Positions 23,919 through 31,531 of a DNA stretch of 64,000 nt are shown here, one piece after another; position 1 is the first letter of the stretch; each line of letters starts with the position of its first letter. This stretch comes from Streptomyces sp. ITFR-21 (lineage in GTDB: Bacteria > Actinomycetota > Actinomycetes > Streptomycetales > Streptomycetaceae), in contig NZ_CP134608.1 in NCBI RefSeq assembly GCF_031844685.1, positions 1 to 64,000 of the forward strand, read 5' to 3'. Made by a program: the position numbers and the translations under genes. The notes beneath the pieces were generated by a model that saw nothing but the letters and a program-made list of their open reading frames with translations, was not told the origin of the DNA and did not search any database.

Positions 23919-24431
23919 ATGTACGAGGTCACGATCCAGCACCCCGCCTTCCGGGAGACGACGTTCACCGCGAAGGACGGCGGCGAGTTGCGCAACCTGC
24001 TCTACGGCGTGGCCCGCGCCCAGGGCGAGCAGCCCGACGACAACAACGACCTGATCTTCGAGGCCGGAGCCGTCCGCTCCCGCGCGGATATCGAAGGCGT
24101 CGGCGTGATCGAGGTCCACCGCCTGACGGTGACGGTCGCGCCCGCCGAGAACGCCTCCGACTACACGTGCGAGGGCCACGAGAGCCTGTTCCTCGGACTC
24201 GGCCAGACCGCGTACTGCGACGGCAGGTGCCGGCCCCGGCTCCGCTTCAACCGGGACTCACTGGTCAAACTGACGCTGGCGCTGGACGACGAGGAGCTGG
24301 ACGAGTCCGGCGGCTGCGGCGCCTGCGGCCTGGAGGCCGACCAGATGTGCGCCGGGTGCGGGCGCTGCAACTGCGACGAGCACAGCTCCTGCGAGCGGCC
24401 GGATACCGAGCCGGCCATGTCCGGACAGTAG
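23919..24431 (+). CDS. Cys-rich hypothetical protein
   Basis: 170 aa with GAAGGAGC upstream. Beta-rich N-terminus (MYEVTIQHPAFRETTFTAKD), then CEGHE, CDGRC and a dense C-terminal cluster CGACGLEADQMCAGCGRCNC, likely two zinc sites. Its last codons (MSGQ) are within GTCCGGAC repeats that run up to a terminator. Confidence 0.65.
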   Translation: MYEVTIQHPAFRETTFTAKDGGELRNLLYGVARAQGEQPDDNNDLIFEAGAVRSRADIEGVGVIEVHRLTVTVAPAENASDYTCEGHESLFLGLGQTAYCDGRCRPRLRFNRDSLVKLTLALDDEELDESGGCGACGLEADQMCAGCGRCNCDEHSSCERPDTEPAMSGQ

Positions 24432-24438
24432 TCCGGAC
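24419..24438. repeat. Two GTCCGGAC palindromes before a terminator
   Basis: Octamers at 24419 and 24431 straddle the stop codon and lie just before the hairpin at 24444, the same arrangement as at 14687-14742. Confidence 0.5.
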
Positions 24439-24443
24439 ACAGG

Positions 24444-24481
24444 CGACGCCCCGCTCTCCCCAGGTGGAGGGCGGGGCGTCG
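24444..24481 (+). terminator. Hairpin terminator
   Basis: CGACGCCCCGC pairs with GCGGGGCGTCG (11 bp), with part of the enclosed sequence also pairing (CTCC/GGAG). Confidence 0.7.
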
Positions 24482-24563
24482 TGCTGTTCAGCTGGGCCGC
24501 CAGATACGCATCTGAACTGCACTTTTTGCGAACTCTTTGCCGCCCCTCATTACCCAAACCGAG

Positions 24564-24590
24564 TTTCCAAAGTCAACTTTGGAAAGAATG
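24564..24590 (+). promoter_or_regulatory. Perfect TTTCCAAAGT-CA-ACTTTGGAAA operator before 24630
   Basis: A perfect 10+2+10 palindrome at 24564-24585, preceded by CCCAAACCGAGTTTCC, in an unusually AT-rich stretch 40 bp from the 24630 start. It is the best copy of the second operator family; GAATGA right after it may be the -10. Confidence 0.7.
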
Positions 24591-24629
24591 AAGTTGTCAC
24601 CACAAACCACCCAGTAAGCGAGGCCAGCG

Positions 24630-24992
24630 ATGAGCGCACCGGACACCACCCCCCACCCCGCCAGGTGCCTCAAGTGCCGCAGGATCCTCCGCAACCCCAG
24701 CCCTGACGGCCTCGGCCCCAAGTGCAGGCGGATGGTGCGCCGCACCGCCCGGCTCAACCCCCCGACCGCCTACCAGCCGTACCAGATCGCCAAGGCCGTC
24801 GAACTGCTGGAGATGGGCGCGCTCGTCCCGCTCCGCGCGAACCGGATCTTCCTCGTCGTCTCCGAGGACGGCACCGAGATCCACCGCACCGCGGCCACCG
24901 GCCAGTGCAACTGCCCGGCCGGCCTGCGAGCCACCTCCCTCTGCTACCACGGCGCGGCTGCCCACCTGCTCGCCACCGCGACCGCCGCGTGA
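24630..24992 (+). CDS. DUF6011 plus SWIM-type zinc-finger protein
   Basis: 120 aa. CLKCRRILRNPSPDGLGPKC (residues 13-32) matches the DUF6011 knuckle. Near the end, QCNCPAGLRATSLCYHGAAAHLL has the CxCx(n)CxH arrangement of a SWIM zinc finger. Both parts are expected to bind zinc and possibly nucleic acid. Controlled by the palindrome at 24564. Confidence 0.7.
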   Translation: MSAPDTTPHPARCLKCRRILRNPSPDGLGPKCRRMVRRTARLNPPTAYQPYQIAKAVELLEMGALVPLRANRIFLVVSEDGTEIHRTAATGQCNCPAGLRATSLCYHGAAAHLLATATAA

Positions 24993-25012
24993 CCCACGAG
25001 AGGACCGTCGAG

Positions 25013-25672
25013 ATGAACCAGCACATGAAGGCCGCCACCCGCGCCCGCCTCCTCGCCGGCGTCATCCGGGGCCGCGCCCAGACCCACCCGCAGGGCAAGC
25101 AACTGCGCCTGACCGCCCGCCAGCTCAGCCAGGCCGCCACGGTCCTCCTCGGCCTGGGCGGCAGTCACGACATCGCCGAGCGCGCCGAGACGATCCTGTG
25201 GCGTGCCCGCACGACCGCCCCCGAGGGCTTCCCGGCCGACGTCCTCGACTACGTCTCCGCCCCGCTGACCGGCTACAACCCGGGCATGCCCGACCTGATG
25301 CCCGCCGACCCGCAGCACGCCCGCCGTGAACGCGCCCTACGCGCCCGCCTCCTGGCCGTCACCGAGGCCCGCCACCTCGACAGCGGCGACGAGGACGTGG
25401 TGCGCGCCGCGCTGACCGCCCTGCTCGACATCCACGCCGACCACGCCGAACTGGCCGCCGAAGTGGAGCTCCACGGCCGGATCGACGCGAACCCCACCGT
25501 CTACCGGCCGCACCGGGGCGCGCGCACCGCCCAGCACCTTCCCGGTCGGCTCGCGGTGTTCGACGGCGGCCAGTTGCTCGCTGAGCTGCCCGTCCCGTAC
25601 GGCATCACCCCCGTGGAGATCTGGCGGCTCATCGACACCGCCCAGCCCGCCGCCGACCTCATCGCCGCCTGA
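25013..25672 (+). CDS. Hypothetical helical protein
   Basis: 219 aa, with GAGAGGACCGTCGAG upstream. Mostly helical, with LLGLGGSHDIAERAETILWRA and a C-terminal alpha/beta region where PVPYGITPVEIWRLID resembles the end of many actinophage DNA-metabolism accessory proteins. No motif identified. Confidence 0.6.
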   Translation: MNQHMKAATRARLLAGVIRGRAQTHPQGKQLRLTARQLSQAATVLLGLGGSHDIAERAETILWRARTTAPEGFPADVLDYVSAPLTGYNPGMPDLMPADPQHARRERALRARLLAVTEARHLDSGDEDVVRAALTALLDIHADHAELAAEVELHGRIDANPTVYRPHRGARTAQHLPGRLAVFDGGQLLAELPVPYGITPVEIWRLIDTAQPAADLIAA

Positions 25673-25694
25673 CCCACCACAGAACGGACTCCCC

Positions 25695-26462
25695 ATGCGC
25701 ACCTTCGCCACCGCCCAGGCCACCGGCCTCCGCTCTTTCCAGTGCGACGCCACGGCCGTCCGCACCGCGCCCAGCGGCGCCCGCGCCTTCGCCCTGCTCG
25801 ACGGCATCGGCGACAGGGAATCCGTCCGCGACTGGACGCGCACCGCGGCCCGCCGCCTGGCCCGCGCCGCCTCGCGCCGGGCCGACGCGGAGGCCGGCCT
25901 GCGCCACATCTACGCCGACTACGCGGCCGACCCCGACCGGCACGACCCGGAGGTGGCCCGGTGGATGCCCTCGGCCGCCGCGGTCGTCGCCGTCCACGTG
26001 CCAGGTGAGCCGCTGCGGGTCGCCTGGTGCGGGGATGCCCGCGCGTACCTCCTCCGCCGGGGCATCGTCAGGCGGCTGACCGAGGACCACAACGCGCGCC
26101 GGGTCTACCCGCCCAACGCGCAGTACCCGCAGGGCGGCAACCGCAACAGGATCACCTCCTACCTCGGCCGCGTACTCACCGACGAGGAGGCGGTGGCGGC
26201 GTACGACCACCCGGCGATCGAGACCGCGAGCGTCACGCTGGACGGTCCTTGCCGCCTCGCCCTGCTCTCCGACGGCGCGTACGAGCCGCACCTGGAGGAC
26301 GGGAACGACCTGTACGTCGAGCTGGAGCACGACCCGATCCGCCAGGTCGCCACCGAGTTCGTGGACCTCGCGGTCGAGACGTCGATCCGGCAGTCGAAGG
26401 CCGAGGACCCCGCGTGGCCCTACGCCGACAACGCGACCGTCCTGCTGGCCGACTTCGGCTGA
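25695..26462 (+). CDS. PP2C-type protein phosphatase
   Basis: 255 aa. The PP2C series is visible: FALLDGIGD (DGxG metal site) near residue 37, VAWCGDARAYLLR about 115, LTEDHN, LALLSDGAYE about 190, and the terminal ADNATVLLADF (Asp-Asn). These phosphatases remove phosphate from Ser/Thr using two metal ions. A phage or plasmid copy could counter host Ser/Thr kinase signalling or kinase-based defence; this is inference. The N-terminal dozen residues look complete. Confidence 0.8.
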   Translation: MRTFATAQATGLRSFQCDATAVRTAPSGARAFALLDGIGDRESVRDWTRTAARRLARAASRRADAEAGLRHIYADYAADPDRHDPEVARWMPSAAAVVAVHVPGEPLRVAWCGDARAYLLRRGIVRRLTEDHNARRVYPPNAQYPQGGNRNRITSYLGRVLTDEEAVAAYDHPAIETASVTLDGPCRLALLSDGAYEPHLEDGNDLYVELEHDPIRQVATEFVDLAVETSIRQSKAEDPAWPYADNATVLLADFG

Positions 26463-26495
26463 GCCGGACACGTCCCCGGACGTGTCCGGGCGGTT

Positions 26496-26557
26496 GTCCG
26501 GACACCGGCCAGACAGATGACGGACAGCGCTCCGACCTGCGGATTTCTTGTCCGGAC
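26496..26557. repeat. GTCCGGAC sites upstream of promoter element 1
   Basis: Octamers at 26496 and 26550, the second lying between the two conserved boxes of promoter element 1; near matches occur at 26465-26490. Confidence 0.5.
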
Positions 26558-26607
26558 ACCGGTACCTCAGCCTGTCCCCAGCATTATTCATAGTGTCCAC
26601 CCACTAA
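26534..26607 (+). promoter_or_regulatory. Promoter element 1 with TAGTG-N6-CACTA operator
   Basis: GACCTGCGGATTTC box (26534), GGTACC (26561), then exactly 22 bp to CATAGT (26589), which overlaps the operator TAGTGTCCACCCACTA (26591-26606). Start codon of the regulated gene is at 26628. Confidence 0.75.
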
Positions 26608-26627
26608 CCACCCGACCGGGAGACGCC

Positions 26628-27773
26628 ATGCGCACCACCACCCCACCCAAGACCCCCACCGTGGCCATCGCGCGCATCCTGCGCAGCCTCGGCCTCGCCC
26701 AGGGCGACGACTTCCGCATCACCGGCGGCTACCGCAACTGCGAGCGGATCGGCACCTACGTCCTCGCCCTCACCCGCCACGCGGACGAGACGATCGCCGC
26801 CAACGCCGACGAGATCGAGCGCCTGGCCGACCAGGGCACGTACCCGTTCCGCGTCTCTGTGCGCTACCCGAACGGTGACCGCCCAATGACCACCGTCGCC
26901 AACTACGGCTCCCGGGTCCGCGAGGCGCCGCCCGCCCCGGCCGCCCCGTCGGCACCCGTCGAGCCCGAGCCCGCCCCCGCCGAGCCGGACGAGCTGCCGA
27001 CCGGGTCCGTCGCGGAGCGCGTACTCGAGGTGGCCCGCGAGCGGGCGTGGGGCCGGAGGCGGGCCGAAGCGCTCGGCTGGTCGGCTCACCAGGCCGACCT
27101 GATGGCCGCCGCGGCGGCCGTCCAGCTCCAGTACCGCGCGGACGGCGTGCTGCGCTTCTTCCCCCAGCCCGGCTACGCGGGTCGGCGCGTCGAGCCCGGC
27201 CGGCTGCGGCCACTGGTCGACGCCGGATTCCTCGTCATCTCCGATCCGTTGGGCCCCGGGTCCAAGCGGGTCAGCGTCACCGCGGACGGCCGCGAGGCGC
27301 TGCACCTGTGGAGGACCTACCGGCCCGCCCCGGTCCCGAAGGGCCCTGCCGACCGGGAGCCGCTGCACCCGCTCCTCGGCGGGGAGCTGTCTACCAACCA
27401 GAACGCGTCCGCCCGCGAGCAGCAGCGGCTGCGCCAGGCCGAGCGCGAAGCGATGTACGCCGCCATGGACGAGGTGCACGCCTGGGAGGAGCGGGAGGAG
27501 CAGCTGTGGAACGTGTGGGCGCGGGTGCAGGGCATCACGCACCGCCTCTTCCGCAGCCGCCCCGCGGGCTGGGTGCCCACCGAGGAGGAGATCGAGCAGC
27601 ACCGGATCGCGCCCGAGCTGGTCGACGAGCTGCGCGCCGAGGCCGGGTGCCCAACGCCGCGGCCGGACCTGCCGAAGCCGTCCCGGCTGAGCCCGGCCGG
27701 CACCCCGATGCCCGAGCTGACCACCGCGCCCGACGACGCCGAGCAGCTCGGCCTCTTCGGCGCCTCGTGCTGA
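26628..27773 (+). CDS. Hypothetical protein with C-terminal sliding-clamp-type motif
   Basis: 381 aa, start with GGGAG upstream. N-terminal domain (TVAIARILRSLGLAQGDDFRI.. residues 10-95) reads like a small alpha/beta domain common on actinobacterial mobile elements; a Pro/Glu-rich linker is followed by a winged-helix-like block (about 195-235: GRLRPLVDAGFLVISDPLGP) and a long charged helix (about 265-320). The last residues EQLGLF match the beta-clamp binding pentapeptide QLxLF. Function unknown, likely DNA-associated. Driven by element 1. Confidence 0.65.
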   Translation: MRTTTPPKTPTVAIARILRSLGLAQGDDFRITGGYRNCERIGTYVLALTRHADETIAANADEIERLADQGTYPFRVSVRYPNGDRPMTTVANYGSRVREAPPAPAAPSAPVEPEPAPAEPDELPTGSVAERVLEVARERAWGRRRAEALGWSAHQADLMAAAAAVQLQYRADGVLRFFPQPGYAGRRVEPGRLRPLVDAGFLVISDPLGPGSKRVSVTADGREALHLWRTYRPAPVPKGPADREPLHPLLGGELSTNQNASAREQQRLRQAEREAMYAAMDEVHAWEEREEQLWNVWARVQGITHRLFRSRPAGWVPTEEEIEQHRIAPELVDELRAEAGCPTPRPDLPKPSRLSPAGTPMPELTTAPDDAEQLGLFGASC

Positions 27774-27824
27774 ATCGCGCGGAAGGAGCCCCTACCCTGA
27801 TGAGTGACCTGAATGGAGCCCGAA

Positions 27825-28121
27825 ATGAGTGGACCGACCCGGCTGGACATGGCCCGCAGGATGAGCGGCGGGTACGGGACCGGCGAGGGGCACGTGGGCC
27901 TCGTCGAACGGAGCGGGGAGCCCGACAAGGGCGTGGCTGGGTGCGGGATGTGCCCGGCGGACGCGGTGCTGTACTTCGTGGACTCGGCCGAGGAGAACAT
28001 GCACTACGCGTGCCTGGCGCACTCCGGGGCGGTGGCCTACTCGGTGGCGGTCGCCTCGACGGCCGGCCTGGACGTGCCCGACTCGGAGCGGGGAGCCGAC
28101 GACCGCCGCTGGCGGAAGTAG
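27825..28121 (+). CDS. Hypothetical protein with Cys pair
   Basis: 98 aa from ATG 27825, which has GGAG six bases upstream; ATG 27813 is in frame. CGMCPADAVLYFVD and, 16 residues on, YACLAHS form a probable zinc site. Ends before a hairpin. Confidence 0.6.
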   Translation: MSGPTRLDMARRMSGGYGTGEGHVGLVERSGEPDKGVAGCGMCPADAVLYFVDSAEENMHYACLAHSGAVAYSVAVASTAGLDVPDSERGADDRRWRK

Positions 28122-28133
28122 CCCAGCCCGACC

Positions 28134-28174
28134 AGCGCCCGCCTGCCGCCCGGACCGGGCAGCAGGCGGGCGCT
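28134..28174. terminator. Bidirectional terminator before the repressor gene
   Basis: AGCGCCCGCCTGC/GCAGGCGGGCGCT (13 bp) with an inner GCCCG/CGGGC stem, located between convergent genes. Confidence 0.75.
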
Positions 28175-28192
28175 CCTCGTTCCCCCCGGGGA

Positions 28193-28747
28193 TCAGCCGA
28201 TGGCCGCCCTGGCGGCTGCCCGGCGCCTGTTCTCGGGGGCGCGGTGACCGGCGGCGACGTCGCGGACCCGCTGCGGGGTCACCCCTAGCGGGCCGGACAG
28301 GGTCGCGGCGCTGTGCTGCGGCATGTCGAGCAGCGCGCGGACGCTGCGCTGCCTGCGGGAGCGAATCCAGGCCGTGAGACCGGGTGCGGCCTTGACCGCT
28401 TCGCCCAGGCTCCGCGCGCGCTCGACGCTCGGCTCACCGGCCAGGCCCGCGAGGTCGGCGAAGACGGCGGGAAGTTCGGGTGCAGCGACCTCGGAGGCGC
28501 GGTGGCCGCCGGCGATGTCGTGGACCCGCTGCGGGATCACCCCCAGTGGGCCGGACAGGGTCTTGGCGCTGTGCTCGGGCATGTCGAGCAGCGCCCGGAC
28601 GGTGAGCCGCCTCTGCTCGCGGATCCAGGCGGCCAGGTCCGGCACGGCCTTGAGGGCGCGGCCGAGGGACTGCGCCCGCTCGACGGTGGGCTCACCGGCC
28701 AGTTCCGCGAGGGCGGCAAAGGGTGCGGGGAGTTCGGGTTGATCCAT
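28193..28747 (-). CDS. Tandem-duplicated HTH-like regulator of the TAGTG-N6-CACTA regulon
   Basis: 184 aa from the ATG at 28745-28747. Two near-identical halves of about 80 residues: ELPAPFAALAELAGEPTVER...LDMPEHSAKTLSGPLGVIPQ and ELPAVFADLAGLAGEPSVER...LDMPQHSAATLSGPLGVTPQ. Each ends in an HTH-like segment (SGPLGVxPQRVxDIAxGHRA). A single chain could thus contact both arms of an operator. A TAGTG-N6-CACTA palindrome lies 11 bp upstream of its start (autoregulation), and seven others lie at downstream promoters. I infer a repressor. Confidence 0.75.
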   Translation of the reverse strand: MDQPELPAPFAALAELAGEPTVERAQSLGRALKAVPDLAAWIREQRRLTVRALLDMPEHSAKTLSGPLGVIPQRVHDIAGGHRASEVAAPELPAVFADLAGLAGEPSVERARSLGEAVKAAPGLTAWIRSRRQRSVRALLDMPQHSAATLSGPLGVTPQRVRDVAAGHRAPENRRRAAARAAIG

Positions 28748-28757
28748 GCCACCACCG

Positions 28758-28773
28758 TAGTGCCCGCCCACTA
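28758..28773. promoter_or_regulatory. Autoregulatory operator of the duplicated HTH regulator
   Basis: TAGTG-CCCGCC-CACTA; on the minus strand it reads CATAGTG-GGCGGG-CACTA, so the CATAGT hexamer found at the other six elements is kept although the spacer differs. It lies 11-26 bases upstream of the regulator's start codon. Confidence 0.8.
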
Positions 28774-28817
28774 TGGCGCGCGTCACCCACGGCCCGGCAG
28801 TTGACCTCAAAGAACTC

Positions 28818-28903
28818 TGACCTGCGAAAACTTCCCCGATTTCCTCGCGTCACCCCGGTACCCCTCGGGGGATACAGCGTTAGTCATAGTGTCCACCCAA
28901 TAA
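28818..28903 (+). promoter_or_regulatory. Promoter element 2
   Basis: TGACCTGCGAAAACTTCC box, GGTACC (28857), 22 bp, CATAGT (28885); operator TAGTG-TCCACC-CAATA (28887-28902) has one arm imperfect. Start codon at 28928. Confidence 0.75.
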
Positions 28904-28927
28904 CACCATCACCCACGGGAGAGCGAC

Positions 28928-29242
28928 ATGAACATCAAGGCCCTGATCGAGGAAATCACCCTGGTCGCCGAAGCCGGAGACGCGGAGGACGCGTTGGACC
29001 TCTCCCGTCAGCTGATCCGCCAGGGCGACGTCAAGCGCGGGATCGACGTCCGCCGGTCCGTCAGCAAGGGCGCGCTCGACCGCGACTTCCTGCGCCGGCT
29101 CGCGGTGACCGTCGCCGAGGAGGCCGTCGCACACCAGGTGTGGATGCAGCAGGAGTTCCGGTGGCTGGTCAGCGAGGGTCGCGCGCTCGGCGCACCGGCT
29201 GGCCTCATGGATGAGCTTGAGCGCCTGACGGTAGGCATCTGA
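28928..29242 (+). CDS. Hypothetical helical protein
   Basis: 104 aa, GGGAGAG upstream; all-helical (MNIKALIEEITLVAEAGDAEDALDL). First gene after element 2. Its stop TGA is part of the TGACCTGC box of element 3. Function unknown. Confidence 0.65.
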   Translation: MNIKALIEEITLVAEAGDAEDALDLSRQLIRQGDVKRGIDVRRSVSKGALDRDFLRRLAVTVAEEAVAHQVWMQQEFRWLVSEGRALGAPAGLMDELERLTVGI

Positions 29243-29323
29243 CCTGCAACTTTCTCCGATTTCCTGCGGTACACCCGGTACCCCAGGGGCGTTCGAAAGT
29301 TAGTCATAGTGTCCACCCAATAA
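29240..29323 (+). promoter_or_regulatory. Promoter element 3
   Basis: TGACCTGCAACTTTCTCC box, GGTACC (29277), 22 bp, CATAGT (29305), operator TAGTG-TCCACC-CAATA (29307-29322). Start codon at 29348. Confidence 0.75.
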
Positions 29324-29347
29324 GTCACAGTCCACAGGGAGCCAGCC

Positions 29348-29617
29348 ATGGAAGCCGCCACGATCTCCGCCGTCCTCACCGCAGCAGCCGCCTCGACCTA
29401 CTGGAAGCTCGTGAACCGCTCCGCGTGGACCACCGAAGTGAGCCACGGCGGCTACACCTACTACGTCGAGCTGCCCAAGAGCGATGACCTGCCCGGCCAG
29501 GCCGCCATCACCGGCCGCCTCGGCTACGGCGGCACCGAGTTCCTGTCGGTGACCGCCACGTGGGGCCAGACCTTCCCGATCGTGGACGCCGTCTTGGCGG
29601 CCAACCGCGTCCACTGA
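29348..29617 (+). CDS. Hypothetical small protein
   Basis: 89 aa with AGGGAG upstream. Beta-rich centre (YTYYVELPKSDDL, LSVTATWGQTFPIVD). No family recognised. Followed by an imperfect hairpin. Confidence 0.6.
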   Translation: MEAATISAVLTAAAASTYWKLVNRSAWTTEVSHGGYTYYVELPKSDDLPGQAAITGRLGYGGTEFLSVTATWGQTFPIVDAVLAANRVH

Positions 29618-29625
29618 CCCCCCCC

Positions 29626-29651
29626 GGGGCGGCGCCGACCGGCGTCGCCCC
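29626..29651 (+). terminator. Imperfect hairpin before the DUF3560 gene
   Basis: GGGGCGGCGCC pairs with GGCGTCGCCCC with one mismatch. It may terminate or attenuate transcription before 29678. Confidence 0.4.
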
Positions 29652-29677
29652 CACTCCCACTTCTGGAGGTGCGCCGC

Positions 29678-31428
29678 ATGGCGCTCATCGACATCACCCA
29701 CACCCGCGCGCAGGGCACGATCCTCACCGGCTCGCGCAAGGGAGACGGCATCTTCGAGATCGTGAGAAATCACGGCTTCTGGTTCTCGCGGAACGTCGAC
29801 GGCCTCTACATCAAGCGATCGCAGGACCAGGAAGCGCAGATGTGGCGGATCAACGGCGCGGCCGAGGACCTGCGCGCGGCTGGCCACGAAGTGACGATCG
29901 AGATCAAGGAGGAGGTGCGGCGGTCCTTCGCGGACGCCGAAGCCGCCCGCGAGGAACGCGCCGAGGAGCGGGTCGAGCGGTTCGGCGACCGCGCGGGCCG
30001 GGCCGTCGCCTCAGCTGACGCCCGGCGCGGCCGGGCGGACGAGATCTCGCGGCGGTTCGAGTTCGGCCAGCCGATCCTCGTCGGGCACCACAGCGAAGGC
30101 CGCGCCCGCCGTGACCAGGAGCGGATCCACACCAACATGCGGAAGTCGTTCGAGGAGCGCGACCGCGGGAGGTACTGGGCGGACCGGGCCGCGGCCTCCG
30201 AGAACTACGCGGAGCACCGCAACAACCCGCACCTCACCCTGCGGCGCCTGGAACGGCTGCGCGCCGACCTGCGGAAGCTGGAGCGCCACCACGCGGAAGC
30301 AGTGGAGAAGGGCTGGAACTCCGTCGACCGGCACGCGCGGACCATCCTGGACCTGACCGAGGAGATCACCCACTGGGAGGGGATCGTCGAGAAGGCCAAG
30401 GCCGAAGGCGTGAAGGTGTGGGAGCCGGACGACTTCGCGCCCGGTGACTTCGTGCTCTACCTCAACTCCTGGTATCAGGTGGCCCGGGTCAACCCGAAGA
30501 CGCTGAGCGTCGCGTGGAACCTGCGGCTGGCCCCGAAGCAGGTGATGAGCCTGGAGGACGCCACTTTCGACGGCGGTCGGGTCGGGACGCACAGCGCGGA
30601 CTACACCAAGGTGCAGGCCCGTTGCCCCGAGGCGGCGATGACCGCGTTCCTCGCGGACGGGAAGGTGCCCGGTACCAAGTCGGCTCACACGGCCTCGGAG
30701 GAACAGCCGGCCAGCGCGGTGCGCGAGGCCAAGGCCGCGAAGCCGAAGCCGAAGAAGTCGGCCAGCGACGCGAAGGTGGCAAAGCGGATCCACGTCATCT
30801 GCCCGATCGGCGGCACCGAGGCGACGCTGACGTGGCTGAACGGCAACAGCCGACCCCACAAGGACTTCGAGTCCGTGACGCTCACGGTGGAGGAGGAGTT
30901 CGGCCGGGCGGTGTGGTCGAAGCCGCTCCAGGCCGAGATCACGCGCGTGCTGGACGAGCGCGGCTACGTGCTCGGCAAGGACGACTGGACGGTGTCCCGG
31001 GAGCGCGGCGGCTTCCTGCGGGCCGTCGAGCCGAAGGCGCAAGAGCCCGCAGTGGTGGTCGACGAGCAGCCGGCGCCGGAGCCCCCGGCGGAGGAGGTGC
31101 CCATCGAGGAGGAGCCCCCCGCGGCCGACCCGGCACCGGAGCGGGAGCCCGAGGCCGCGAAGGTCTGGGGCCGGTCCGACTTCAAGAAGGGCGACTACGT
31201 ACAGGCCGGAGGCCGTTGGCACCAGGTGCTCCGGTCGAACCCGAGGAGCGTGTCCGTGCCCGGACCGGACCCCTACCTCGTCCAGTGGGACATGGTGACC
31301 GGCCGCAGGAGCGCGGCCGAGATGGCGGAGGCCCTGGCTGCGGAGACCGGCGACGACCAAGCGCCGGTCGACGTGCCCCCGGCGGAGGTCGAGGCGCAGC
31401 CGGAGGGGGCCGAAAAAAACCCCTCTGA
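29678..31428 (+). CDS. DUF3560-domain protein (end set by a frameshift at A7)
   Basis: 583 aa if a -1 shift occurs at the A7 run; without it the frame stays open to 32722. Residues about 60-200 carry DUF3560 signatures (RSFADAEAAREERAEERVERFGDR, QPILVGHHSEGRARRDQERI, YWADRA). Two similar SH3-like blocks follow (VWEPDDFAPGDFVLY and VWGRSDFKKGDYVQAGGRWHQV), separated by Lys-rich and acidic Pro-rich linkers. DUF3560 proteins occur on actinobacterial plasmids and phages; role unknown. Start ATG has GGAGG upstream. Driven by element 3. Confidence 0.65.
31414..31420 (+). other. A_AAA_AAC slippery heptamer
   Basis: In phase with codons gaA AAA AAC at the end of the DUF3560 frame. A -1 slip leads to the codons CCC CTC and the stop TGA at 31426, exactly the TGA that opens promoter element 4. 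Without the slip the frame runs through the promoter into ParB. A seven-A run is very unusual in 71% GC DNA. A one-base loss from an original A8, or an assembly error, explains it equally well. Confidence 0.6.
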
Positions 31429-31499
31429 CCTGCGACTTTCTTCGTCCAACCCGGTACCCCAGGGGTCTCCCGAAGTTAGTCATAGTGTCCACCCACTAA
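31426..31499 (+). promoter_or_regulatory. Promoter element 4, before parB
   Basis: TGACCTGCGACTTTCTTC box, GGTACC (31453), 22 bp, CATAGT (31481), operator TAGTGTCCACCCACTA (31483-31498). In the current sequence it lies inside the fused open frame. Confidence 0.75.
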
Positions 31500-31531
31500 G
31501 CCCCACACCGCACAGCGAGAGGCCGGAGACC

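Noticed and set aside
26589-26594. CATAGT as an ordinary -10 with a sigma-70 -35
   Set aside because: No TTGACA-like hexamer lies 16-19 bp upstream at any of the six elements; the conserved GGTACC is 22 bp away instead.
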